From: Candidatus Woesearchaeota archaeon | Lineage (GTDB): Archaea; Nanobdellota; Nanobdellia; Woesearchaeales; UBA12501 | Length of the DNA: 64,000 nucleotides | Assembly (NCBI GenBank): GCA_030651375.1 | Contig: JAUSFM010000009.1 | Coordinates: 129,345-193,344, forward strand | Direction: 5' to 3' | In this document: piece by piece, positions 39,972 through 48,668 of the stretch | Layout of the letters: every line of letters starts with the position of its first letter | How positions within the stretch are numbered: position 1 is the stretch's first letter | Made by a program: the position numbers and the translations under genes | Notes under the pieces: generated by a model | Seen by the model: the letters and a program-made list of their open reading frames with translations, nothing else | Databases searched by the model: none | Told to the model about the DNA's origin: nothing

Positions 39972-40826
39972 ATGCCCATCGACACCACCTTCCTCAAACA
40001 GCTTAACAGGTTTAATCTCGTTGTGCGCAAGCGGGTTACTTCCAGTTTTACTGGTGCACGGCAATCCATTTCAGCCGGCAGAGGACTCATCATCAAGGAC
40101 CACCGCATCTACGCGCCGGGCGATGATTTCAGGACGATTGACTGGCGTGTGTTTGCAAGAACTGACAAGCTGCACGTCAAGAAGTATGAAGAAGAGCGCG
40201 ACGTGCAAGTGCACTTAATTATCGATTCCAGTTCCAGTATGCATTTTGGCAAGCCGTTCACCAAGTTTGAATATGCAGCGATGCTCGGTCTGGGATACGC
40301 ATACATGGCGATTGGCAACAATGAAAAATTCCAGTACTGCACGTTTGATGACGCACTGCGAACATTTCGTCCGCGGCGTGGCCGGCAGCAGCTCGGCATG
40401 ATGATTGACCATTTTAATAGCACCACGCCGGAAGGCGTTTCACGATTTGCCGAAGCATTGGAAAAATACAATCAGTTTCTGAAAACGCGCTCGCTCGTGG
40501 TTATCATCTCTGATTTTCTTATCGGCATTGAAGAAATTCAGCTTGCGCTCTCAAAGCTTGGCGACCATGAAATTACCGTCATCCAAGTGTTGGACAAATC
40601 AGAAATTGATTTGAACCTCAAAGGCAACCTGCGGCTTCACGACGTTGAAACAAAAGGCATTTTGCAAACATTTATATCGCGTCGGCTTCGCTATGATTAT
40701 CAGGACCAGCTCAAGAATCACATTTTGTCGGTGGAAAAAGCGTGCACATCGCTCGGCATGCATTACAAGCTCGTCTCAACTGAAAAACCAATTTTTGACA
40801 CATTTTATGAACTGCTGAAACAATAA
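39972..40826 (+). CDS. DUF58 family protein
   Basis: 284 residues. DUF58 signature GRGLIIKDHRIYAPGDDFRTIDW-type (core: YAPGDDFRTIDWRVFAR) and a VWA-like strand VHLIIDSSSSMHFGKP. It partners MoxR ATPases; its gene is separated from moxR by the VapBC/TrmB/barrel insertion. Followed 13 nt later by the SIMPL gene with GGGGG ribosome-binding site. Confidence 0.88.
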   Translation: MPIDTTFLKQLNRFNLVVRKRVTSSFTGARQSISAGRGLIIKDHRIYAPGDDFRTIDWRVFARTDKLHVKKYEEERDVQVHLIIDSSSSMHFGKPFTKFEYAAMLGLGYAYMAIGNNEKFQYCTFDDALRTFRPRRGRQQLGMMIDHFNSTTPEGVSRFAEALEKYNQFLKTRSLVVIISDFLIGIEEIQLALSKLGDHEITVIQVLDKSEIDLNLKGNLRLHDVETKGILQTFISRRLRYDYQDQLKNHILSVEKACTSLGMHYKLVSTEKPIFDTFYELLKQ

Positions 40827-40838
40827 GGGGGCAAAACC

Positions 40839-41564
40839 ATGGAAAAAAGCAACCACATCCTTATCATCTTAAGTGTCGGCATTGTTCTGTTGGGCATTGC
40901 TGCAGTGCTTGGTCCAAATCTTGCTGACAACAACATGCAGCAGGAAACAATCACTGCATCCGGCACGGCACAGCTCGAAGCAGTTGCCGATGAATTAACC
41001 ATCAATTTGCGTGTTGAGAGCTCAGCAAAAACCGCTGAAGAAGCGCAGAAACTGACTGCTGAAAAAACTGACGCGCTCATGGCGTCACTCACCGAACTTG
41101 TCAAAAAAGAAGACATTGAAACAAGTTATTATTCAGTGCAGGAATGGCGCGAGTGGGAACACGAAAAGAATGTGTTGAAAGGTTACAAAGGAACTCATTC
41201 ACTGAAAATCACCCTCACTGACACAACGCTTGCCGGAAAAATTCTTGACAGCGCAGTTGCCAGCGGCGCATTTGTTGACTACCTCAACTTCGGCTTTTCA
41301 AAAGCAAAAGAAAAAGAGCTCAAGGGACAAGCATTGAAGGAAGCGGCGCAGCAGGCGAAACTAAAAGCAGAATCCGTTGCTGGAGGACTTGGTGTTCAGC
41401 TGGGCGACATTGTGTCAGTGTCTGAATCAGAATCCAATTATCCGATGTACCGCATGGGAGGCCCTGAAATGATGATGGCAAAGGCCGACGCTGCTGAACC
41501 ATCCATCTCGCCGCAGACGCTCCAAGTCACTGCACAGGTAAGTGTAGCGTATGAGATTGAATAG
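40839..41564 (+). CDS. SIMPL (DUF541) domain protein
   Basis: 241 residues with one N-terminal membrane helix (HILIILSVGIVLLGIAAVL). SIMPL hallmarks: ITASGTAQLEAVADELTINL, then VKKEDIETSYYSVQEWREW and the C-terminal TLQVTAQVSVAYEIE. These are beta-rich extracytoplasmic proteins of unknown biochemical role. Confidence 0.86.
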   Translation: MEKSNHILIILSVGIVLLGIAAVLGPNLADNNMQQETITASGTAQLEAVADELTINLRVESSAKTAEEAQKLTAEKTDALMASLTELVKKEDIETSYYSVQEWREWEHEKNVLKGYKGTHSLKITLTDTTLAGKILDSAVASGAFVDYLNFGFSKAKEKELKGQALKEAAQQAKLKAESVAGGLGVQLGDIVSVSESESNYPMYRMGGPEMMMAKADAAEPSISPQTLQVTAQVSVAYEIE

Positions 41565-41608
41565 GTTGGGGGCAACGCTTAAATACTCTCTTCTTTTTCT
41601 TCTTTTTT

Positions 41609-42619
41609 ATGTCACAAAAAACCTCTATTTTCTATGCCTTACTTTTATCCCTTTTTCCTCTCCGTTCGTACGCTCTTGGCTCGGCACAACACCTAGTGCA
41701 GCCGGGTGAAAATCCTACTAAAATCAGTCGTAAACAGGGCGTTACGCTTGACGAACTCATGAACTGTAACCCAGAAATAAACCCGAGAAACTTGCAGCAG
41801 GGGCAGAACATAACACTCCATCGGACGTATACGATTAAAGACGGCGACCGCCTTTCTGAAATAGCGCGTGAACAGAGACTCACCCTCACTGAACTGTTAG
41901 ATTATAACCCTGCCATAAAAGACGAAGATGAGATAGTGGCGGGCAAGACTATGGCTATTCCTTGCAGAAGCCAACCTCTGCAGCAAAGAAAAAAAGCACA
42001 AACAGCCAAAGACGACCATGAGCAGGACTCGAATCACGTTGGCGTTCATCATTCTCATCGCAAACAAAAAAAGCAACCTGCAAAAGTACGATTTCCTAGC
42101 GGTCTTGAATTGGAAATTGTGACCGACCCAAAACTTGTCGGAGCGGACGGTCTTTTTTATGCACCGGCAAACTCCCCGCCACTTCTTAAGCTCCGGAGAA
42201 GCGATCTCAGCAGGCGTCTTTCGCCTCATTTTACTGTTGGAGAATTTGCTCGTGCAGAAGAAGAAAACTGTGTAGCTCCCTATCTCAAAGCGGGGCATGT
42301 GTACAAAATGGGTGGGGATTTCTATTTCAGCTACCTTCGACTTGACCGCCAGCTTCTCGATCGGCTGGAACGGCTGCGCGCAGCATACAACAACACCCTC
42401 CAAATCGATGAAGGATATCGCCCGTCAGTCTATAATCACCCTTGTGCAGGCGGTGCACGAAGAAGCATGCATGTCAGCGGAATGGCGGCAGATATTGACA
42501 GCTCTGACAGGAAACTGTACCGGCGCGCTGACGCCCTGTTCAAAAAAGGCGGAGTTGGCAGAGGTCCGTCCATAATTCATGTTGACACGCGAAGAAATCA
42601 TGCGCGATGGAATTATTAA
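41609..42619 (+). CDS. Secreted LysM-M15 peptidase (cell-wall hydrolase type)
   Basis: 336 residues: signal peptide, two LysM repeats (LVQPGENPTKISRKQGVTLDELM and YTIKDGDRLSEIAREQRLTL, each with the N-x-x-L end), a His/Lys-rich linker, then an M15A/DUF882-like domain: FTVGEFA, LLDRLERLRAAYNNTLQIDEGYR, the zinc-site pattern SMHVSGMAADID, and IIHVDTRRNHARW. Such enzymes bind and cut bacterial peptidoglycan. Archaea lack this polymer, so the target is probably a bacterial neighbour or a different glycan. Catalytic residues look intact. Confidence 0.85.
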   Translation: MSQKTSIFYALLLSLFPLRSYALGSAQHLVQPGENPTKISRKQGVTLDELMNCNPEINPRNLQQGQNITLHRTYTIKDGDRLSEIAREQRLTLTELLDYNPAIKDEDEIVAGKTMAIPCRSQPLQQRKKAQTAKDDHEQDSNHVGVHHSHRKQKKQPAKVRFPSGLELEIVTDPKLVGADGLFYAPANSPPLLKLRRSDLSRRLSPHFTVGEFARAEEENCVAPYLKAGHVYKMGGDFYFSYLRLDRQLLDRLERLRAAYNNTLQIDEGYRPSVYNHPCAGGARRSMHVSGMAADIDSSDRKLYRRADALFKKGGVGRGPSIIHVDTRRNHARWNY

Positions 42620-42674
42620 CGCGAAGCGCTGTTCGGCGCAACGCTTAAATACCTCCTTCTTTTTTCTTTCTTTT

Positions 42675-42956
42675 ATGAACCAAATAACCAACGAGCGCCT
42701 TGAAAAATACGTTCGGATTACCGGCGAGGCGCTCGCAAAAGCAAAAGCTGCGCCGCAGTTGAAAAAAGCTGAAGCAGCCGATGTTCTTGACATGGCACAG
42801 CGGTACTATGACGACGCACTGCATTTCAAGCAGAAAGGCGAAATTGTCAATGCCTTCGCCTGCCTTAATTATGCGCATGGGTGGCTCGACGCGGGTGCTC
42901 GTCTTGGCTTGTTCAAGGTGAATGACAGCAGACTGTTTACGGTTGATGATGAATGA
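42675..42956 (+). CDS. DUF357 family protein
   Basis: 93 residues from MNQITNERLEKYVRI, ~28 nt after a CTTAAATAC box. The helical hairpin with YYDDALHFKQKGEIVNAFACLNYAHGWLDAGARLGLF is the archaeal DUF357 signature. Function unknown; a conserved small archaeal protein. The next gene starts within its stop (ATGA). Confidence 0.85.
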   Translation: MNQITNERLEKYVRITGEALAKAKAAPQLKKAEAADVLDMAQRYYDDALHFKQKGEIVNAFACLNYAHGWLDAGARLGLFKVNDSRLFTVDDE

Positions 42957-43549
42957 AAGACATTACAGATACTCTCTTTGAAAGATTGCCCGAAAAATAT
43001 GCCACCCTTCAAGATCGTCTTTTAGGGCTTGTCATGCACACCATTAGTGAAGATAAAAAAAGGCATAACTATTATGCAACGCCTGATGAATCATCCAGAT
43101 TTCTTTCGTATGTTGACGACTTGTGCCATGGCAGAGTTGCAAGAACACGGCAACCTCATAGATTTGGTTACATTGGAAAACACCTTCAGAGGTATGTCAG
43201 CCATTTTGTTGCCAATTATGCCTTTCTCGCCGCCGGCAAAGAAAAATATCGTCCATTTGACCGGATAAAATATTTTGGTTATACCACTCCTTTACTTTTT
43301 GCTGGAGCCACGGCCTCAATTGCCTACAAAATCTATACTTCTAAAGGGGCTCCAAGCCTCTCTGATTTGTTTCTTACGTTGGCCGGTCTCGGTGTCTATA
43401 CCTATTGTTCACGCCGAGAAAAAAAACTTAAACAATCTATAGAAAAAGAATTACACACGATTGCTACAAATCAGTATCTTCTAAAAAGTGTTTTTTCTTC
43501 ACACCGAGAGGCAATCCACCTTACTCTTAATCCATTAGAAAAGTTATGA
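42953..43549 (+). CDS. Hypothetical membrane protein
   Basis: 198 residues. Soluble helical N-terminus, then two likely membrane segments (FGYTTPLLFAGATASIAYKI; SLSDLFLTLAGLGVYTYC) and a basic C-terminus. Coupled to DUF357. No family. Confidence 0.6.
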   Translation: MKDITDTLFERLPEKYATLQDRLLGLVMHTISEDKKRHNYYATPDESSRFLSYVDDLCHGRVARTRQPHRFGYIGKHLQRYVSHFVANYAFLAAGKEKYRPFDRIKYFGYTTPLLFAGATASIAYKIYTSKGAPSLSDLFLTLAGLGVYTYCSRREKKLKQSIEKELHTIATNQYLLKSVFSSHREAIHLTLNPLEKL

Positions 43550-44419
43550 TGCAACCGAAATCAGTACCGCCCCAACAACCATCAGTGTCGCAGCAGTAAA
43601 CCGTATCGCCTTATGTTTCTCCTGCAACAACTGCCCACCCATCAGCACGGCGAACAGCGCGCTGGTCTGCCGCAGCCCAGTGGCATAACTCACTTTTTCC
43701 AGCGAAAGCGCTGCAAGCGTGAGCGCATAGCCGGTGACGCCGAGAAAGCCATTTAACAGAATCATTTTTTTGTTTTCCCTGACTTCGCGCAGCATCATGC
43801 CGCGTTTTTTTGTGAAGACAAAGAACGAGAAAAAAATAAAGCCAAACACCGTGAAATAATAGGTGAATACCATTGGGTGCACTGCCGAAACGCCGGCTTT
43901 GTCGATGAGCGAATAGGCAGTGACCAAGAGCAGCGTGACAAACGCCCATTGTGTTGCACGCTCATGCACTATCGCTTTGATTGGGTCAAAAAGCGTTTTC
44001 AGCGTCACGGTTTTCATGTTGACGACGTACACACCCACCACCATCAGCAGAATCCCCAAAAATCCAACCAGCGAAATGTGTTCATTCAAGAAAATCCATG
44101 CGAACGGAACTACAAGCAGCGGCGCGGCGCGCATAATCGGATAGACATGCGATAAGTCACCATCTTCGTATGCCCTGCTGTGGGTTATCCAATACGTTCC
44201 GTGGATAATGCCTGACACAATGCCGATAAGAATGCCCGTGCCGCCGCCTGCTCCGTTTTTCCAAAAATAATATGCAAACACCGGCAGAAAAAGCACCGCG
44301 CCAACCAGCTCATACCACCACACAAACACCTGCTTGTCATTGGATTTTTTGGTGTAGAAATTTCGCACGGCGTGCATCACTGCAGAGAGGAGAATAAGTC
44401 CCACTGCAATCAGATTCAT
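43544..44419 (-). CDS. EamA/DMT superfamily transporter
   Basis: 291 residues, ten membrane helices in two EamA halves: LILLSAVMHAVRNFYTKKSND at the start, the SRAYEDGDLSHVYPIMRAAPLLV motif ending half one, and LRQTSALFAVLMGGQLLQEKH in half two. Metabolite export or import, substrate unknown. Its start overlaps the cbf5 stop (ATGA), so they are cotranscribed. Confidence 0.88.
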   Translation of the reverse strand: MNLIAVGLILLSAVMHAVRNFYTKKSNDKQVFVWWYELVGAVLFLPVFAYYFWKNGAGGGTGILIGIVSGIIHGTYWITHSRAYEDGDLSHVYPIMRAAPLLVVPFAWIFLNEHISLVGFLGILLMVVGVYVVNMKTVTLKTLFDPIKAIVHERATQWAFVTLLLVTAYSLIDKAGVSAVHPMVFTYYFTVFGFIFFSFFVFTKKRGMMLREVRENKKMILLNGFLGVTGYALTLAALSLEKVSYATGLRQTSALFAVLMGGQLLQEKHKAIRFTAATLMVVGAVLISVAS

Positions 44420-45408
44420 GCACTTTCCTCTTTTCGCCCATAGGCACTGGGCTCCATAAATACTTTTTCAATTTTCACGGCAAGCCCTTTTTCTTTTTCC
44501 AGAATCTCAATGCTCGTCATCTGCGCATCACCGAGCGCAATTAGTTCTCCTTTGAGTGTCATGACCGCGACGCGTGTTCCCTTTTCGATGTCTGTTTCCA
44601 CTTTTGCAACGCCCGGCATCTTCAGGTCGGCGCCGTGGCAAAGCGTAGAGACAGCACTGTCAAGCGCCCATATTTTTGGAAGATGGGCAACTGCGCACTC
44701 GACGGGCTGTATGATTTTTCTGAGCTGTTTTTCCTCGCCATTTTTTTCATAATACCACCATGCGTCTTGCAAATCTTGCAGTGTCGCAAGCGTGTCTTCC
44801 TTAAATGGTCCTGCTTTTGTTCTTCTCAATTCCGCCATGTGGGCGCCACAGCCAAGTTTCTCACCGATGTCGTGGCATAATTTCCGGATGTAGGTGCCTG
44901 CCTGACAGCCGACGCGAAACAACACGTCATTCTCTGCGATTTCAAGAATCTCAAAATAGTATATGTCACGCTCCCGCTCTTCGCGTTTGACGGCAGATTT
45001 TCTTGGCGGGAGCTGGTCAATAGTGCCGGTGAATGCCTTGATTGCTTTTTTTAATTCTTCTTCAGCAACAGGCTTATGGAGATGCATGACACCGACGTAT
45101 TCCTTGCCGGCGGTCAGAAGTGAGTGCGTCACTTTGGTGGCGTGGGAGAGCGCAACCGGAAGTACACCGGTGACGTTTGGGTCCAATGTTCCTGAATGGC
45201 CTGATTTTGAAATGCTGAGAATCTTTTGCACATACGCGCTGACCTGATGGCTCGTCGGGCCGCGGGGCTTGTCGATGTTCACCACACCATATTTGATGAG
45301 TTCTTTGATGGGGCGTTGTTCGGGAATACAGCCACGTGTAGGGTCGGCTGGTGTGTCGCGCTTGACGAGGATTTTTCGCGTTGCAATTTCGAAGGGGAGT
45401 TGGTGCAT
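44416..45408 (-). CDS. cbf5: tRNA/rRNA pseudouridine synthase Cbf5 (dyskerin/TruB family)
   Basis: 330 residues. GVVNIDKPRGPTSHQV, then the catalytic Asp in GHSGTLDPNVTGVLP near residue 79, AGTYIRKLCHDIGEKLGCGAHM, and a C-terminal PUA domain (KMPGVAKVETDIEKGTRVAVM). Archaeal Cbf5 is the catalytic core of H/ACA RNPs and also makes tRNA Psi55. Psi55 lies in the T-loop, which is interrupted by introns in four tRNA genes here, so modification may need to follow splicing. Confidence 0.95.
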   Translation of the reverse strand: MHQLPFEIATRKILVKRDTPADPTRGCIPEQRPIKELIKYGVVNIDKPRGPTSHQVSAYVQKILSISKSGHSGTLDPNVTGVLPVALSHATKVTHSLLTAGKEYVGVMHLHKPVAEEELKKAIKAFTGTIDQLPPRKSAVKREERERDIYYFEILEIAENDVLFRVGCQAGTYIRKLCHDIGEKLGCGAHMAELRRTKAGPFKEDTLATLQDLQDAWWYYEKNGEEKQLRKIIQPVECAVAHLPKIWALDSAVSTLCHGADLKMPGVAKVETDIEKGTRVAVMTLKGELIALGDAQMTSIEILEKEKGLAVKIEKVFMEPSAYGRKEESA

Positions 45409-45528
45409 AAGTAATCAAAGAAAGCAGGGCTTTAATAAGGTTTTCTGTTTGAAGAGACAAACTATAAATAGAACTGTCTCTCTTTCAGCAGTATTTCAGA
45501 CGGTAGTCTTCAAATCGGAGGGACAACT

Positions 45529-45885
45529 ATGAACAAAGGAAAAAATATCGCGCTCTGGGTGGTGCAAGTGCTTCTTGCCGCACTCTTTCTATTTGCCGGC
45601 ACGATGAAGTTTATAATGCCGATAGAAGAGATGACAAAACAGATGCCCCTGCCAGCGCTCTTTATCTATTTCATTGGCGTTGCAGAAATACTTGGTGGAC
45701 TTGGCCTCGTGCTTCCAATGCTGCTTCGCATAAAGCCAAAGCTAACTCCCATCGCAGCAGGCGGACTCTTCATCATTATGGCCGGCGCAACGGTGATTTC
45801 AGTGATGATTGGCGGCGTTGCAACAGCGGTATTTCCCTTTGCCGTAACCGTGCTCTGCGCTGTTGTTGCCTATTGTCGTTGGTGA
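45529..45885 (+). CDS. DoxX family membrane protein
   Basis: 118 residues, four membrane helices: VLLAALFLFAGTMKFIMP, FIYFIGVAEILGGLGLVLPM, AGGLFIIMAGATVISVMIGG and VTVLCAVVAYC. Matches DoxX/DoxX-like proteins, some of which take part in redox or quinone-linked processes. A GGAGGGACA ribosome-binding site is present. Confidence 0.85.
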   Translation: MNKGKNIALWVVQVLLAALFLFAGTMKFIMPIEEMTKQMPLPALFIYFIGVAEILGGLGLVLPMLLRIKPKLTPIAAGGLFIIMAGATVISVMIGGVATAVFPFAVTVLCAVVAYCRW

Positions 45886-45963
45886 ATTTTTTTATTTTTT
45901 ATTTTTTTAATAAGCCATCTAAAAAATTAAAAAATGCACAAACAAAGCGTGAGGTGAACTGTC

Positions 45964-46362
45964 ATGAATCGCGTTGTACACTTTGAAATTCAGGCAGAAA
46001 ATCCTGAACAAGCAGCAACATTTTATAAAAAAATATTCGGATGGACTATCCAAAAATGGGACAGCCCTGTTATGGAATATTGGATGGTTATGACTGCAGA
46101 AAAAGACAGCAAAGAGCCGGGAATCAATGGTGGCTTGTTGCGCCGTCCAGCAAAGACGCCGCCACAACAGTGCGGCACGAATGCCTTTGTCTGCACGGTG
46201 CAAGTTGATAACTTTGACGAAACCACAAAAAAAATTATAGCCGCTGGCGGTGTGGTCGCGATGCCAAAATTCGCGATTCCTAAAATGGCATGGCAGGGAT
46301 ATTTCCTTGACACTGAAGGCAATACGTTTGGAGTCCATCAAGCCGATGTGAATGCTGAATAA
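45964..46362 (+). CDS. VOC (glyoxalase/bleomycin-resistance) family protein
   Basis: 132 residues with two beta-alpha-beta-beta-beta units: VVHFEIQAENPEQAATFYKKIFGWTI and FVCTVQVDNFDETTKKIIAAGGVVAMPKF, ending GNTFGVHQ. His/Glu metal ligands are only partly conserved. Substrate unknown. Confidence 0.9.
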   Translation: MNRVVHFEIQAENPEQAATFYKKIFGWTIQKWDSPVMEYWMVMTAEKDSKEPGINGGLLRRPAKTPPQQCGTNAFVCTVQVDNFDETTKKIIAAGGVVAMPKFAIPKMAWQGYFLDTEGNTFGVHQADVNAE

Positions 46363-46384
46363 AATGTATTCTTCTTTTTATTTC

Positions 46385-46654
46385 TTATCCATACACGTTG
46401 TCGTGATGGTCATAATCAAGAAATGAAACAAAATCAGTTGCAGGGTTGTAGGAAAAAATGAGAACAAAATGGCTGGCGATGTGTACCCGCTTTCGGTCTT
46501 TCATGCTGCCGCTTAGATTTTTATAATGCTCGATGTCAAGACACGTTATCACTTCTTCTATTTTCTTCATGATTGCTTCATATGCAACAGGGTCTTTTTT
46601 ATGAAGCTTTTTAAGAATTTTCTCAAGTTCGGGCTTGATTTCGAATTCACGCAT
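46385..46654 (-). CDS. RelE/ParE superfamily toxin
   Basis: 89 residues: FEIKPELEKILKKLHKKDPVAYEAIMKKIEEV, then the core KNLSGSMKDRKRVHIASHFVLIFSYN, ending FLDYDHHDNVYG. Typical mRNA interferase size. Start overlaps the upstream antitoxin gene by 8 nt. Confidence 0.82.
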   Translation of the reverse strand: MREFEIKPELEKILKKLHKKDPVAYEAIMKKIEEVITCLDIEHYKNLSGSMKDRKRVHIASHFVLIFSYNPATDFVSFLDYDHHDNVYG

Positions 46655-46898
46655 GTTCTATCCGCGCTCTGAGTGCTTCAATGCTTTTGAACGGAATGCC
46701 CTTCTGTTTCTCAATCTTCTTCAATTTTTCAGCATATTCCGGCCGTAAATGAGGTTCGAGAATCTCTTGTTCAAACCTCTCAATAACAAAATTAATAGCA
46801 TCTGATTTGGTGGTGAGGCCGTACTTTCCTTTTACTATAGTAAGCACGCGGTCTTCATGTTCATTCAGGTGTATAAGCGCTTGGGTCATAGGTATCAC
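46647..46898 (-). CDS. Antitoxin of the RelE-type toxin (DUF2683-like)
   Basis: 83 residues. An N-terminal ribbon-helix-helix-like segment (ALIHLNEHEDRVLTIVKGKYGLTTKSDAINFVIERFEQE) and a charged C-terminus. The order antitoxin-toxin with overlap supports pairing. Confidence 0.78.
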   Translation of the reverse strand: MIPMTQALIHLNEHEDRVLTIVKGKYGLTTKSDAINFVIERFEQEILEPHLRPEYAEKLKKIEKQKGIPFKSIEALRARIEHA

Positions 46899-47003
46899 AT
46901 CACAATTTGTTACTTTTAATAATAAAATGTAACACTTTTATATAAAGCTTCTTGTTTTGAGATACACAAAATATTTAAAAACACCGTCCCCTGTTTGATA
47001 GGT

Positions 47004-47327
47004 ATGAAACTCATTATCCTTGCGCTTGTTTTCAGCTCCATTTTTCTCACCGCCTGCTCCGGCAAATATGATTCCTTTGCAACCTGCCTCACGGAAAAAG
47101 GTGCAGTGATGTACGGCACGGACTGGTGTTCACATTGTAAAGCGCAGAAGGAATTATTCGGACGCTCGTTTAGAAACATTATCTATGTCAACTGCGACAA
47201 GGCGCCGGACCAATGCGATGCCGCTGGGGTTGAAGGATTCCCTACTTGGGTGATTGGCAACCAGAGCTCTTCAGGGACACAGCCGTTAGATAAGCTCGCA
47301 GTCATGACTGGGTGTCAGCTTGCATAA
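47004..47327 (+). CDS. Thioredoxin-like lipoprotein
   Basis: 107 residues from MKLIILALVFSSIFLTAC; a lipobox Cys follows. Thioredoxin-like site YGTDWCSHCKAQKELFG (C-x-x-C), and the cis-Pro strand EGFPTWVIG. It resembles the thioredoxin domain linked to VKOR proteins and would act in extracytoplasmic disulfide chemistry. Followed by a DoxX-like gene 10 nt later. Confidence 0.85.
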   Translation: MKLIILALVFSSIFLTACSGKYDSFATCLTEKGAVMYGTDWCSHCKAQKELFGRSFRNIIYVNCDKAPDQCDAAGVEGFPTWVIGNQSSSGTQPLDKLAVMTGCQLA

Positions 47328-47337
47328 GCAAGAAAAA

Positions 47338-47706
47338 ATGCTTACTCTTTTGCGCATCGCGCTCGGCTTTGTCTTCGGCTGGTTTGCAATAAAATCATTG
47401 ATCGACCCAACGTGGGGCATGAGCTGGTGCCCGCCGTGGGTCACCAGTATTTCACCTGTGCCCTTACCAGTTATGGTCTTGATAACCAGCATTCTTGAAA
47501 TTCCCGTGAGCATTTCTTTTATTCTTGGCCTGCATACCAAATACTTCGCATGGCTCGGCATGGCACTGCTGCTCGGGATTATCATCGCGCTCGGCGGCCC
47601 TGCAAATGATGTCGGCGTGCGCGATATTGGATTGTTTTTTGCAGTGGCATTATTCACCGTGATAGAGCCGACGAAGTGGAGTGTTGATGCGCTGATTAAA
47701 AAGTAA
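47338..47706 (+). CDS. DoxX-like membrane protein
   Basis: 122 residues from MLTLLRIALGFVF, four membrane helices (TLLRIALGFVFGWFAIKSLID; VLITSILEIPVSISFILGL; WLGMALLLGIIIALGG; IGLFFAVALFTVI). Probably an operon with the thioredoxin-like lipoprotein, consistent with a redox role. Confidence 0.78.
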   Translation: MLTLLRIALGFVFGWFAIKSLIDPTWGMSWCPPWVTSISPVPLPVMVLITSILEIPVSISFILGLHTKYFAWLGMALLLGIIIALGGPANDVGVRDIGLFFAVALFTVIEPTKWSVDALIKK

Positions 47707-47769
47707 TCATTTTGTTATGCCTATCTCTTTACCATAATCTATAAATAATACCTGATCCTTGCTCTTGTA

Positions 47770-48258
47770 ATGGTACATTCAGTGTTCACCCGGCCAGTAG
47801 ACCTTTCGCATTTGCTCGGTTACTTTTTAGATAGGATAGAAGGAGATGATTATATCCCGCCAGAGGGGGAGAAATGTAATCCTCATCAGTTGGAACTGGT
47901 TCTCAACCAAGACGATCTTAGTATTCGTGTTTTACACGACGAGGGGGCATGGCAGAATGTGCTTCCGCCCTGGTATCGTACTGCGGAAATACGCCGCCAA
48001 CAAGGATTCACTTCCGATTACTTTCGACAGATTTCTGCTCAGGCAGAAGCTTCTGCGGAGTGGAAAACCAAGGACGGCACTCCCGTGCTTACTCGCGAGC
48101 ACCCTTCTCATATTGCTCCAGTATTATGCTTTCTCGAAGTTGTCCGAGAGTCGGAACGGATTCTGTTCACCACATTGGGCTACGTTGTGGCGGAGAAAGA
48201 ATCGCTCCGAAGAGAACCACTTCGACTTCATAATGGGGGTACTGTCTATCCGCGGTGA
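47770..48258 (+). CDS. Hypothetical protein
   Basis: 162 residues, soluble alpha/beta; segments DYIPPEGEKCNPHQLELVLNQ, PWYRTAEIRRQQGFTSDYFRQI and APVLCFLEVVRESERILFTT. No family recognised. It is the last gene of the GC-richer core before the cassette island. Confidence 0.58.
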   Translation: MVHSVFTRPVDLSHLLGYFLDRIEGDDYIPPEGEKCNPHQLELVLNQDDLSIRVLHDEGAWQNVLPPWYRTAEIRRQQGFTSDYFRQISAQAEASAEWKTKDGTPVLTREHPSHIAPVLCFLEVVRESERILFTTLGYVVAEKESLRREPLRLHNGGTVYPR

Positions 48259-48321
48259 ATTCCTCTTTTGTTCTCTTTTAGAAATGTCCCCTATTAGTCG
48301 TTAGCCACTAAAACTTATTGC

Positions 48322-48458
48322 ACCTAACTTATGCGATTAAGAGAAGTTTATTTTTCAGAGATTGGCGAGGCTGAGGCAACCCACAGCCGAGACCCTCGAA
48401 AAATAAATTTGGGTGGAGAAACCTGCAAGGTTTCGGAACCGTTAAATTCCTGTTCTAT
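48322..48458 (+). repeat. attC-like structured cassette site 1
   Basis: Left end ACCTAAC, right end GTTCTAT. Stem b is TTTATTTTTC/GAAAAATAAA (48347-48356 with 48398-48407), followed by TTTGGG (48408-48413), then stem c GAAACC/GGTTTC and the right arm CGTTAAATTCC. The left arm (GCGATTAAGAG) does not pair with the right arm, so this site is a degenerate or hybrid member. The bases from 48459 to 48668 hold cassette-end sequence and no gene. Confidence 0.68.
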
Positions 48459-48668
48459 TCTCCCGAATACTTGGAGGGATTGATTTTTAGTGCAACGATG
48501 CCGAAGGCAAAAAATCAAAGTAATTTCAGGGGCGTATTCAATCAAGCGAACAAAGTGAGCAATAAAGAATAAGTATCAAGGGGCAATTTTCAGTCGTCGT
48601 TTCGTAGGGGGGAATTCCGTAGTTTTTGCTTCTTTTTACAAAAAAAGAAGAGTTTAGAGGATTTAAGC

